A DNA stretch of 47,095 bases from assembly GCF_000349565.1 (NCBI RefSeq), contig NZ_KB714628.1, forward strand, positions 73,797 to 120,891, written 5' to 3'. Every line of letters begins with the position of its first letter. The stretch's first letter is position 1. The translations under genes were made by a program, and so were the position numbers. This DNA is from Curtobacterium flaccumfaciens UCD-AKU. Its GTDB lineage: Bacteria > Actinomycetota > Actinomycetes > Actinomycetales > Microbacteriaceae. Below are positions 7,176 through 14,877 of this stretch, one piece after another. The notes beneath the pieces are model-generated. The model was not told where the DNA came from. It was given only the letters and a program-made list of their open reading frames with translations, and ran no database searches.

Positions 7176-7889
7176 ATGACGACGAGTGACGAGACCGCCT
7201 TCCCGGACCGGGTCGCGCGGGTCTTGGAACCGGGTCTCGACGTGCTCGACGCCGTGGACCGCGTCATCGCCGCGTGCGTCGAGGCGACCTCGGCGATCGA
7301 GGCAGGCATCGTCATCGCGGACCGGACCGGCACTCTGCAGGTCCTGGCCTCGACGAGTGAGCGCAGCAGCGAGGCCGAAGAAGCCCAGCTCGGGACGGAC
7401 GAGGGCTCGTGCCTCGACTGCTACCGGACCGGCACGACCGTCGACGTGGCCGACGTGTCGACGCACGAGTCGGAGTGGCCGGCATTCGTGACGACGATGC
7501 GTGACCGTGGGCTGCAGGGCACGTTCGCCGAGCCGATCCGGTTGCGGGACCGGACGATCGGCTCGCTGTGCGTCTTCGCCGACCACACCCGCGGGCACAG
7601 CGACGAGGACGTCGTGCTGATCCAACTGCTCGCCGACGCCGCTTCGGCTGCCCTCGTGCGCCAGCGGGACCGTGGTGGCCCCGTCACGATCGAGGACCGG
7701 GTCGAGGACGCCCTCGGGGCGCGGGTGCTCGTCGAGCAGGCGAAGGGTGCGCTCGCCTACCGGCGGGGCATCCGGATGGACGAGGCGTTCCAGCTGCTGC
7801 GACGTGCTGCGGCCGACGCCGGCCGCAGCCTCCGCGCGCTGGCCGAGGACGTCGTGCACCGGGGCGCCGACCTCGGCAGCACCGGCTAG
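7176..7889 (+). CDS. GAF-ANTAR signalling protein (RNA-binding antiterminator type)
   Basis: A 237-residue cytoplasmic regulator. Residues about 20-165 form a GAF sensor domain (VLASTSERSS, then CYRTGTTVDVADV, GLQGTFAEPIRLRDRTIGSLCVF). Residues about 178-232 form an ANTAR domain (ARVLVEQAKGALAYRRGI, DEAFQLLRRAAADAGRSLRALAEDVV). ANTAR domains bind paired hexaloop RNA hairpins and stop terminators from forming; GAF domains sense a ligand or redox state. A CxxC pair (SCLDC) in the GAF domain is worth noting. It is a paralogue of the protein at 10517-11254. Its stop codon overlaps the end of the converging kinase-like gene. Confidence 0.82.
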   Translation: MTTSDETAFPDRVARVLEPGLDVLDAVDRVIAACVEATSAIEAGIVIADRTGTLQVLASTSERSSEAEEAQLGTDEGSCLDCYRTGTTVDVADVSTHESEWPAFVTTMRDRGLQGTFAEPIRLRDRTIGSLCVFADHTRGHSDEDVVLIQLLADAASAALVRQRDRGGPVTIEDRVEDALGARVLVEQAKGALAYRRGIRMDEAFQLLRRAAADAGRSLRALAEDVVHRGADLGSTG

Positions 7890-8890
7890 GCCCGTCGGGT
7901 CCGCGGCCCGTCCGGCTCCGTCCGCAGCACCAGGCCGTGGTGGTCGGTGGTGAGCGTCGCCGCGACCACCTCGCCGAACGCATCGCCGTCGAGCTGCACG
8001 CGCTCGGGGGTGTCGACGGTCAGCCGGAGCGTCCGCGCCCGGGTGTACCGGAGCGCACGTGACGTCGGCAGGACCCGGGCCAGGAGCCGCCCGAACCGGG
8101 TGCGCGAGAAGAACCGGTTGAGCGTCAGGGCGTACCCGACCTTCGTCCACCCGAACCACCCGGCGGGCCGGAACGCCACGGCGTCGAGGACCCCGTCGTC
8201 CGGTCGCGCCGCGGGCAGCAGCAGGATGCCGGCGGTCAGCGTGCCGCAGTTCCCGACGATGATCGTGTGCGCGCTCATGCTGCGGAGCGGGGCGTCGTCG
8301 ATCCCGTAGTGCACCGGGATCTGCCGGTTGCCGATGACGGACCGGGCGATGGGGTCCGAGTAGGCCACCCACCCCAGGCGCTTCTTGACCCAGGCGTTCG
8401 TGTCCGCCGCCATGCTCGCGTCGAGGCCGATGCCGGTCATCACCAGGAACGCGTGGGACGTGGTGACGCCGGCCGGGTCGGTCAGGTCGGCCAGTCCGAC
8501 GTCGATCGGGCGGTCGACCCCGGTGAAACCCGCACGGACGGACCGCTGGAGGTCGCTGAGGGGCAGGCCGAGGTTGCGCGCGAAGAGGTTGCCGGTGCCG
8601 CTCGGGAGGAGCGCCACCGGGATCCCGGTGCCGCGGAGCTCCTCGGCGACGATCCGGAGCGTGCCGTCGCCGCCGGCGACCAGGACGACGCTCGGGTGTG
8701 CCGCGCACGCCGCCCTGGCGGCCGCGCGTCCGTCGTCGTCGGCGCTGGTGGTGAGCCAGAGCGACTCGTCCCATCCGTGCGCGCGCTCCTCGGTGCGGAG
8801 CACGGCCCGGAGCCGGGCCGCGTCGATCTTGGTCGGGTTCACGACCACGGCGGCGCGCAGCGGGCCGGGTTCGTTCGGGGGCGTCGGCAT
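7886..8890 (-). CDS. Diacylglycerol/lipid kinase family protein (DagK/YegS-like)
   Basis: A 334-residue protein with the DAGK catalytic fold. AAVVVNPTK is near residue 14, the nucleotide-binding LVAGGDGTLRIVAEEL near 71 and PSGTGNLFARNLGLP near 97. The C-terminal beta-sandwich domain has the SMSAHTIIVGNCGTLTAGI and VQLDGDAFGEVV segments. Such enzymes phosphorylate diacylglycerol, sphingoid bases or phosphatidylglycerol at the membrane; the acceptor cannot be told from sequence. It ends in a 4-base convergent overlap with the GAF-ANTAR gene and is followed in the region by other membrane-lipid genes, which supports a lipid role. Confidence 0.85.
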   Translation of the reverse strand: MPTPPNEPGPLRAAVVVNPTKIDAARLRAVLRTEERAHGWDESLWLTTSADDDGRAAARAACAAHPSVVLVAGGDGTLRIVAEELRGTGIPVALLPSGTGNLFARNLGLPLSDLQRSVRAGFTGVDRPIDVGLADLTDPAGVTTSHAFLVMTGIGLDASMAADTNAWVKKRLGWVAYSDPIARSVIGNRQIPVHYGIDDAPLRSMSAHTIIVGNCGTLTAGILLLPAARPDDGVLDAVAFRPAGWFGWTKVGYALTLNRFFSRTRFGRLLARVLPTSRALRYTRARTLRLTVDTPERVQLDGDAFGEVVAATLTTDHHGLVLRTEPDGPRTRRA

Positions 8891-8939
8891 GCGGTCGGTG
8901 CGGGGGTTCCTGCTGGTGGTGCGCTTCGCCAGTGGCGGA

Positions 8940-9116
8940 CTAGTTGGTCCGGCCGGCGTTGCGAGCCTTGTTGCCGCTGCGGCGGACGGCGCCGAAGACG
9001 ATCGTGCCGAGCAGCAGGACGATGCCGATGATGCCGAGCCAGAGCAGGCCCTTCAGGGCGAAGCCGACGATGGACAGGACGGCCCAGATGACGACGAGGA
9101 CGATGACGGTCTTCAC
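8940..9116 (-). CDS. 58-residue hydrophobic membrane protein
   Basis: A small gene with GTG start, AAGGA 11 bases upstream and TAG stop. The product begins VKTVIVLVVIWAVLSIVG, has a second hydrophobic span LLWLGIIGIVLLLGTIVFG, and ends in a basic tail with RRSGNKARN. Two membrane helices are likely, with the tail in the cytoplasm. It resembles the short hydrophobic proteins seen in many actinobacteria near stress genes. It sits between the desaturase and the lipid-kinase gene on the same strand. Function unknown. Confidence 0.7.
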   Translation of the reverse strand: MKTVIVLVVIWAVLSIVGFALKGLLWLGIIGIVLLLGTIVFGAVRRSGNKARNAGRTN

Positions 9117-9149
9117 GGTGGTGGTTCCTTCGGTGGGGTGTGGTGCGTG

Positions 9150-9191
9150 CGGGTCGGGGTCGGGCGGGGTGGGCGTCGGGCGGGGCGGGGT
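9150..9191 (+). other. G-run tract with quadruplex potential
   Basis: Eight runs of three or four G separated by one to four bases lie in the 82-base gap between the small membrane gene and the desaturase. The transcripts here would be the C-rich complement, so any G-quadruplex would form on the plus DNA strand, which is the template strand. Confidence 0.4.
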
Positions 9192-9198
9192 GGCCGTG

Positions 9199-10350
9199 TC
9201 AGTGGATCCGGAGCTCGGTCACCATGGGGCAGACGAAGGGGTCGCGGGCGGCGAGGCCGACGCGGTTGAGGTACCGGACGACGATGCCGTACGAACGCAG
9301 CAACGTGGTCTCCGTGTAGGGCACGTCGAGGGTGTCGCAGTGGTCCCGCACCAGCAGGCGGGCCTGCTTCAATGCCGGACGCGGCATCGACGGGAACAGG
9401 TGGTGCTCGACCTGGTAGTTCAGCCCACCCATCAGGAACGACACCCACCAGCCACCACGGATGTTGCGCGAGGTCCGCACCTGGCGGGAGAAGAAGTCGA
9501 CCTTCGCGTCGTGGGCGATGGTCGGCATGCCCTTGTGGTTCGGGGCGAACGAAGCACCCATCATCACGCCGAACACGGCCAGCTGCACCCCGAGGAACGC
9601 GCACGCCATCCCGAACGGCAGGAACCAGAACACCACCGTCAGGTAGATCGCGAACCGCGCCACCAGCAGGATGCCCTCGAGGACGCGCCCCCGGACATCG
9701 CTGCGCCCGCCCGTCCCGCGGAGCACCGACATGACGGCGGCCCGGTGCAGGTTGATGCCCTCGAGCGTGAGCAGCGGGAAGAACAACCAGCCCTGGTTCT
9801 GCACGAACACCCGGAGCGGCCCGTTCTTGACGGCCGCTGCGTCCTCGGGCAGGAAGCGGATCGCGTCGGGGGCGATGTCCGGGTCCTTGCCGACGGTGTT
9901 CGGGTTGCCGTGGTGCCGGGTGTGCTTGTTCATCCACCACGAGTAGCTCAGCCCCACCAGGAACGTGCCGAGCCAGCGGCCCGCGCGGTCGTTCCACTTC
10001 TGGGACTCGAACACCTGACGGTGCGCAGCCTCGTGCGACAGGAACGCGAACTGCGTGAACAGCACCCCCAGCGCACCGGCCACGATCAGCTGGAACCACG
10101 AGTCACCCAGGAACGCGAAGACGACCCAGCACGCGGCCGTGGCGACGACGAGTGCGGTGAACAGCGCCCAGTAGAAGCCCCGACGGCGACGGAGCAGCCC
10201 GGCTTCCTTCACCTGTGCCAGCAGCGCGGAGTACGACGAGGTGCCACCGGTCCGTGGTCCGGCCGGGGAACCGGTCTTCCGGAAGCCGCTGGAGAGGGGT
10301 TTCGAGCTGGTCTCCCGCTGCGGGCTGGTACCGGCGTGCTGCGTGGTCAT
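9199..10350 (-). CDS. Membrane fatty acid desaturase (linoleoyl-CoA desaturase-like)
   Basis: A 383-residue integral membrane di-iron desaturase. The three histidine boxes are complete: HEAAH at about residue 107, HTRHH at about 144 and QVEHH at about 316. The QxxHH form of the third box is typical of the front-end/linoleoyl type. Hydrophobic pairs lie at about 70-105 and 215-260. It would put double bonds into membrane acyl chains with oxygen and an electron donor that is not encoded nearby. I chose the second ATG because AGGGAA precedes it by 4 bases; an ATG 18 bases earlier is possible. It has its own promoter at 10417-10446. Confidence 0.87.
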   Translation of the reverse strand: MTTQHAGTSPQRETSSKPLSSGFRKTGSPAGPRTGGTSSYSALLAQVKEAGLLRRRRGFYWALFTALVVATAACWVVFAFLGDSWFQLIVAGALGVLFTQFAFLSHEAAHRQVFESQKWNDRAGRWLGTFLVGLSYSWWMNKHTRHHGNPNTVGKDPDIAPDAIRFLPEDAAAVKNGPLRVFVQNQGWLFFPLLTLEGINLHRAAVMSVLRGTGGRSDVRGRVLEGILLVARFAIYLTVVFWFLPFGMACAFLGVQLAVFGVMMGASFAPNHKGMPTIAHDAKVDFFSRQVRTSRNIRGGWWVSFLMGGLNYQVEHHLFPSMPRPALKQARLLVRDHCDTLDVPYTETTLLRSYGIVVRYLNRVGLAARDPFVCPMVTELRIH

Positions 10351-10416
10351 GGGTTCCCTGGTCGTCATCGGAATGGAAGAACGTTCCGGCGGCCGGGGTC
10401 TGGGGCTGCTGGTCCA

Positions 10417-10446
10417 ACGCTAGAGCCGTCACGCTCCCGGGTGCAA
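10417..10446 (-). promoter_or_regulatory. Promoter of the desaturase gene
   Basis: Read on the minus strand, TTGCAC, an 18-base spacer and TAGCGT form a recognisable sigma-70-type promoter about 60 bases before the desaturase start. This leaves a leader of about 60 bases. Confidence 0.55.
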
Positions 10447-10516
10447 GCCACAGGTCCGCGTGTCCGCCGCTCGACTACGGTTGTCCCGCCTGCTCGACGG
10501 AAGGACCGTTCCCCAC

Positions 10517-11254
10517 ATGACCGAGGTACGCGAAGCACGACTGGTCGAGACGTTCGTGACCCTCACCGACTCTCTGGTGGCGGACTACGACGTGGTCGAC
10601 GTGCTGCAGACGCTGGTCGACCGGGCCGTCGAGCTGTTCGACGCCGCCGCGGGCGCCATCCACCTGCTCGACAAGCACGACGAGCTGCGGGTCGTCGCCT
10701 CGACGAGCGAGCGCAGCAGCTTCATCGGCCTGCTCCAGCTCAACGCCGGCGAGGGGCCCTGCATCACCGCCGTGACCACCGGCCGGTTGGTGACGTCGGA
10801 GAACGCCGACGACCTGCGGCAGCACTGGCCACGGTTCGCCGAGGCGTCGCGGGCGCGTGGCTACGCGGGCGTCCACGCCATCCCGCTCCGGCTGCGGGAC
10901 ACCACCGTCGGGTCGTTGAACCTGTTCCGCGAGACGGAAGGGGCGCTGAACGGAGCCGATGCCCGGGCCGCCCAGGCCCTCGCCGACGTCGCGACGATCA
11001 GCCTGTTGCAGCAACGGACCCTCGAGCACGCGACCCTCACCGCGGAGCAGCTCCAGCGTGCCCTCGACAGCCGGGTCGCCATCGAGCAGGCCAAGGGGTA
11101 CCTCGCACGTGCGGCAGGGGTCGACGTCGAGCAGGCGTTCGGCATGATCCGTCGCTACGCACGTGCCACCCAGCGGTCCCTGAGCCAGGTCGCCGCCGAC
11201 GTGGCACGCGACGACGTCCCGCTCGCCGACCTCGTGGCCGCCGGAGCGTCCTGA
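10517..11254 (+). CDS. GAF-ANTAR signalling protein, second copy
   Basis: A 245-residue paralogue of the protein at 7176-7889. The GAF domain (about 20-165) shares VVASTSERSS and RLRDTTVGSL with it but has EGPCITA in place of the SCLDC cysteine pair. The ANTAR domain (about 180-235) contains SRVAIEQAKGYLARAAGVDVEQAFGMIRRYARATQRSLSQVAADV. It is expected to bind RNA hairpins and control transcript termination after sensing a signal. The ATG at 10517 is used because AAGGA lies 11 bases upstream; an in-frame GTG at 10460 would add a non-conserved stretch. A TACGGT hexamer at 10476-10481 is a likely -10. The gene is divergent from the desaturase. Confidence 0.82.
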   Translation: MTEVREARLVETFVTLTDSLVADYDVVDVLQTLVDRAVELFDAAAGAIHLLDKHDELRVVASTSERSSFIGLLQLNAGEGPCITAVTTGRLVTSENADDLRQHWPRFAEASRARGYAGVHAIPLRLRDTTVGSLNLFRETEGALNGADARAAQALADVATISLLQQRTLEHATLTAEQLQRALDSRVAIEQAKGYLARAAGVDVEQAFGMIRRYARATQRSLSQVAADVARDDVPLADLVAAGAS

Positions 11255-11267
11255 GCGCCCTGAGGGT

Positions 11268-11771
11268 TCACACGGGCCGCCTCCGGACCCACCGTTCCTC
11301 GTCGAGCCCCGTCCCGGGGTCGGTCAGTCGCGGACCCTCCGGCACGAAGCCGTGCTTGGCGTAGAACCGGCGCGCACGGGTGTTCGCCGCGAAGACGAGC
11401 AGGTGTGCGTCCTCGTCGCCGATGGCCGCGTCGAGGAGCAGGGCGGCGACACCGGTGCCGTGCGCACCCCGGTCGACGTACAGGGTGACGAGTTGGAGCT
11501 CGGGGAGCCCGCCGGCCGGGTCCGCTCGGCGCTCGGTGCTCGCGACGCCGAGCAGGGTCCCGTCGTCGGCCCGCGCGGTGAGCACCCCGCGGGTGCGTGT
11601 CCGGATCCGCTCCGCCCAGCGCGCGGCGCGGTCGGCACCAGCCGTTCCGTCGAGGAAGGCGTCCGGCACCACCCCGCGGTACGTCTGCTCCCAGCAGCGC
11701 GCCTGGAACGCACCGATCTCGCGCGCGTCAGCCGTGGTGGCGCGCGCGATGACCGGTGCCGGACCGTGCAC
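11268..11771 (-). CDS. GNAT-family N-acetyltransferase
   Basis: A 167-residue protein with one GNAT domain. The start reads VIARATTADAREIGAFQARCWEQTYRGVVP, which is the usual N terminus of small-molecule acetyltransferases. The acetyl-CoA loop is DRGAHGTGVAALLL near residue 105, followed by LLVFAANTRARRFYAKHGFVPEG. The acceptor is unknown. The GTG start lies 2 bases after the stop of the large hydrolase gene, so the two are probably read from one transcript. Confidence 0.78.
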   Translation of the reverse strand: MHGPAPVIARATTADAREIGAFQARCWEQTYRGVVPDAFLDGTAGADRAARWAERIRTRTRGVLTARADDGTLLGVASTERRADPAGGLPELQLVTLYVDRGAHGTGVAALLLDAAIGDEDAHLLVFAANTRARRFYAKHGFVPEGPRLTDPGTGLDEERWVRRRPV

Positions 11772-11773
11772 GG

Positions 11774-14575
11774 CTACTTCGTCGTCGTGAAGGTGCCCCG
11801 AGCCCGCTGGTCCGAGCCGTAGCCACGGGCGTGCACCACGTGCGTGCCCGGTGCCAGCGCCGCCACGGTCTTCGTGACCTTCAGGCGGACCTTGCCGGCG
11901 GCGTTGGCCGTCGTGCGGGTGGCCCGGCCGCCGTCGATGCTGACGGTGACCGACTCGCCGGCGCGGAAGCCCGTCGCCGAGATCGCGACCTTGGCACCCT
12001 TCCGGCTGCTCGCCGGCGTCACCGCGATCGGGGTGCTCGTCGCCTGGGCCTCGGCACACGCGTCGCCCGGGGTACCGACCGCCGGAGCGGATGCGGTCAC
12101 GCGTCCGTTCACGGCGCGCACGCCGTCGTCCTCGCGGATGCGCATGGTGCCGATCGAGTCGCCGATCACCGAGCCGCCCTGGGTGTTGCTGAGCGTCATC
12201 GGGTAGTCCGCCGTCCGCGAGAACGACGGGGTGCGGTCGCCGTTCACCGACACGGCGACCGCGCGGCAGACCTCGCCCGGCTGGAACGTGACGGCCTGCA
12301 TCGCCGGACGGATGCGGTTGTCCGACGCCTGGTCGAGGTCGAAGGAGACCGTCGTCGCCTGTTCGGCCGGCCGCGAGAGCACGACCGCTGCCCGGACGAC
12401 CGTGCGGGTGCGCCCCTCGTCGACGAAGCGGTCGGCGATGCGGGCGGTGGGACGGTTCGTGACCACCGGGGTACCGAGGGTCGCTGCGGGCAGGAGCGAG
12501 AGGTCGCTCAGCAGCATCCCGCTGTTCTTCTGCGGGACGTCGATCGTCACCTCGCGCACCGACGCCAGGTCGATGCCGGTGAAGGTGTTGAGCGGGATGC
12601 GTGCCTGCTGCAGGATCGTCTTGCGCGGCGCTGTCCGGGTGCCGGGGAGCAGCTGACCGGCACGGCTGGTGTCCGACACGCGTCGGGTCGCCACGGCACC
12701 GGTGGCGTCGCGGAGGCTGATCGAGACGTCGGCGTTCGTCGTCGCCGTGTCGTCCGGGGTGAGCCGGAGCGACAGCGCCTGGAACCCGGTGAAGTCACCG
12801 GCCGTCGGGGCCACCGGGACGTGCACCTGTCCGCCGGTCGCCGCCTTGGTGGGCGTGACGTGCAGGGCCGGGGTCGCCGGCACCGAGGAGGCCAGGAACG
12901 CGGGCGTGTAGTCCGGGGCGTTCGACGTGATCGAGACGCACGCCGGCAGGGTCTGCTTCGCGGGCAGGTTGTCGGTGCTCGCGCAGGTCTTCGCCGTCAG
13001 GGCACCGGTGGTGGTGATCGCCGGGTTCGTCGTGTCGAACAGGGCCAGGTCGCGTCGGCTCGCGCCGGGCTGCGAGGCCGTCACCCGGATGTCTGCCGCG
13101 CCCAGGGCGGCGGGCTGCCGGTCGGTGCCGTCGAACATCGGCAGGAACTGCTGCTCACCGTCGAGCGTCAGGCGGAAGAACCCGCTGATCAGGCTCGTGC
13201 CGACGGCGTACTGCTGGTCGGACGACAGTCGGGTGGTGTGCTTCGCCTTCGCGCCGCAGACCGCGTCGGACTCGTCGTACCAGTCGTCCGACGACGCCTT
13301 CGCGTACTTGCCCGGGGTCCACGTCGTGTTGAAGAAGTTGTGGTTCGCGCCCATCACCAGGACCGAGGAGCGCAGCACGTCGTCCCCGAAGGCCGTGCGG
13401 GAGTCGTCGTAGAAGTGCTGGCCCTGCAGGTCGGACACGTCACCGTCGCAGTACGGCAGCACCACCGCCGTGTTCGTGTCCGGCAGGGTCATGCGCCCGA
13501 AGTCGGTCGGCGCCAGGGGCAGGACGGCACGGATGCCGAAGGGGCTGGTGCGCTGCATGTTGAGCAGGGCCGCTCGGACCACGCCGTCACCGCCGCGCGA
13601 GTGCCCCATCAGCCCGACGTGCTGCAGGTCGAGCTTGCCGGTCAGCAGCGGTGACAGGCGGGGTTCCTGCCCGGCGTCGGCGCGCTGGAGCAGGCTGAGG
13701 TGGTCGAGGACGAGCTGGCCGCGGGCCACCGCTCCGCCGTCGTCCGAGTAGCTGCCGTCGAGGGCGTTGATCGCGTTCGCGGAGATCGACACGACGACGT
13801 TGCCGTGGCTGGCGAGCGCGGTCGCCGCGGCGTTGTAGCCGAGGTAGCTCGGGATGTCCGTCTGGCCCTTCCCGCACGGCCACGCCCTGGGGTTCTCGGT
13901 GCCGCCGACGCAGGCCTCGTGGCGGCCGTGCAGGAACACGACGACGGGGCGCTTGCCCGGGGCGTCCTCCGGGACGAAGACCGCGGCACGCATCTCGCCC
14001 TTGCGGCCGAAGCCCTTGATCGTCTCGGCCTCGTTGCCCAGGTCGTAGTCGGCCCGGGTGACCGCGTACTGGCCCGCTGCAGCGGGGTCGTCGGTCAGGG
14101 GTGCCGGGGCCTCGCGCGGCGCCACCGTCTGCGGTGCGGTCGCCGACTGGCGGTTGCCCTGCAGGTCGGTCGCACCCGACCATCCGAGTTCGACGCTGCG
14201 GGCGTCGGCGACCGTGGGGTCGGTCGTGGTGACCGTCAGCTGCCGCTGGTCGAGGCTCGTCTGCGCCACGCCGATGTCCGTGCCGTCGACCAGCAGGACC
14301 GGTGCCGCTGCGCGGATCGGCAGGGGCTCGGCGAGGGTCAGGACGACGGTGTACCCGCCGTCGGTGGGCGTCACGGTCCAGTCGTCGCCCTGCGCGACGG
14401 GCGTGCCCGGGGTCGTGATCGTGGTCGTCCCCGTCGCGGCGGTGGGCCCGTCGCCCGGTGCTGCGGTCGCGGGCAGTGCCGCGATCGTGCCGGAGACGGC
14501 GAGCGCCCCGGCGATGAGTGTCGAACACGCGATCTGCAGCGCGATGGTGGAACGGCGTCTCGGCGAACGGTTCAC
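11774..14575 (-). CDS. Large secreted alpha/beta hydrolase with Calx-beta-like and Ig-like tail
   Basis: A 933-residue exported protein. A signal peptide ends near ATAA at residue 39, and about 100 residues of beta-rich sequence follow. The alpha/beta hydrolase domain (about 175-480) has VVVFLHGRHEACVGG for the oxyanion region and the nucleophile elbow GHSRGG (Ser about 325). DGDVSDL and GANHNFF are plausible sites for the acid and histidine. A second half of beta domains follows, including a Calx-beta-like unit (about 740-830, ending GTMRIREDD) and a last Ig-like unit (about 850-933) with no wall anchor. The substrate may be an ester polymer or lipid; this is not provable here. The GTG has AGGGGAGA 7 bases upstream. 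Confidence 0.75.
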   Translation of the reverse strand: MNRSPRRRSTIALQIACSTLIAGALAVSGTIAALPATAAPGDGPTAATGTTTITTPGTPVAQGDDWTVTPTDGGYTVVLTLAEPLPIRAAAPVLLVDGTDIGVAQTSLDQRQLTVTTTDPTVADARSVELGWSGATDLQGNRQSATAPQTVAPREAPAPLTDDPAAAGQYAVTRADYDLGNEAETIKGFGRKGEMRAAVFVPEDAPGKRPVVVFLHGRHEACVGGTENPRAWPCGKGQTDIPSYLGYNAAATALASHGNVVVSISANAINALDGSYSDDGGAVARGQLVLDHLSLLQRADAGQEPRLSPLLTGKLDLQHVGLMGHSRGGDGVVRAALLNMQRTSPFGIRAVLPLAPTDFGRMTLPDTNTAVVLPYCDGDVSDLQGQHFYDDSRTAFGDDVLRSSVLVMGANHNFFNTTWTPGKYAKASSDDWYDESDAVCGAKAKHTTRLSSDQQYAVGTSLISGFFRLTLDGEQQFLPMFDGTDRQPAALGAADIRVTASQPGASRRDLALFDTTNPAITTTGALTAKTCASTDNLPAKQTLPACVSITSNAPDYTPAFLASSVPATPALHVTPTKAATGGQVHVPVAPTAGDFTGFQALSLRLTPDDTATTNADVSISLRDATGAVATRRVSDTSRAGQLLPGTRTAPRKTILQQARIPLNTFTGIDLASVREVTIDVPQKNSGMLLSDLSLLPAATLGTPVVTNRPTARIADRFVDEGRTRTVVRAAVVLSRPAEQATTVSFDLDQASDNRIRPAMQAVTFQPGEVCRAVAVSVNGDRTPSFSRTADYPMTLSNTQGGSVIGDSIGTMRIREDDGVRAVNGRVTASAPAVGTPGDACAEAQATSTPIAVTPASSRKGAKVAISATGFRAGESVTVSIDGGRATRTTANAAGKVRLKVTKTVAALAPGTHVVHARGYGSDQRARGTFTTTK

Positions 14576-14623
14576 GTCGGATCTCCCCTGGTGCGACGGG
14601 CATGCGCCACCGCACGCTCCGTC

Positions 14624-14650
14624 GCCAACAGTAGGGAGACAGCTGTTGGC
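14624..14650. promoter_or_regulatory. GCCAACAG-N11-CTGTTGGC inverted repeat
   Basis: Perfect 8-bp arms 49 bases upstream of the hydrolase start, overlapping the candidate -10 hexamer TACTGT on the minus strand. This is the place and shape of a repressor site. No cognate regulator is adjacent. Confidence 0.45.
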
Positions 14651-14830
14651 ACCGGATCGTCCTGGAGGATGACGTGACGGCTCAGTACCTGAGGGTCCTC
14701 ACGGGTGCGACGACCGGGTCGTCCTCGACGAGCCGGGAGGCCCGTGGCACGTCGTCGACGACGCCGTCGGTCGGCATGCCCCCGCGCGGTCGGGCACGTG
14801 GACCGTTCGCGAGTCCGGCGACGGCACGCA

Positions 14831-14862
14831 GACGGCCCCGCGACCAGGGTCGCGGGGCCGTC
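14831..14862. terminator. Hairpin terminator of the ice-binding-type gene
   Basis: A 14-bp perfect stem with arms GACGGCCCCGCGAC and GTCGCGGGGCCGTC around a CAGG loop, 15 bases beyond the stop codon at 14878. Confidence 0.7.
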
Positions 14863-14877
14863 GGTGGTGCGGGTGGA

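Larger units (their letters stand above)
14576..14877. other. Intergenic region with operator-like repeat, terminator and possible tiny frames
   Basis: This 302-base gap holds an inverted repeat near the hydrolase start and a hairpin near the end of the ice-binding-type gene (listed separately). Two short frames oppose each other. On the minus strand 14777-14682 reads a 31-residue acidic peptide ending VVAPVRTLRY. On the plus strand a GTG at 14674 has a strong GGAGG 5 bases upstream but runs on as antisense through the next gene. I call neither as a gene. A TACTGT hexamer (minus strand, 14628-14633) is a candidate -10 for the hydrolase. Confidence 0.5.

Noticed and set aside
14734..14750. Copy of the recurring terminator core (GGGAGGCCCGTGGC)
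   Set aside because: The complementary right arm is missing, so no hairpin can form.
14682..14777. 31-residue minus-strand peptide ending in VRTLRY
   Set aside because: Codon pattern is suggestive but the ribosome binding site is weak and no second line of evidence exists; noted in the intergenic entry only.
14674..14830. Plus-strand frame from GTG 14674 with a strong GGAGG
   Set aside because: The frame continues antisense through the DUF3494 gene and its translation is low-complexity Thr/Ser/Arg, as expected for a mirror of coding DNA.
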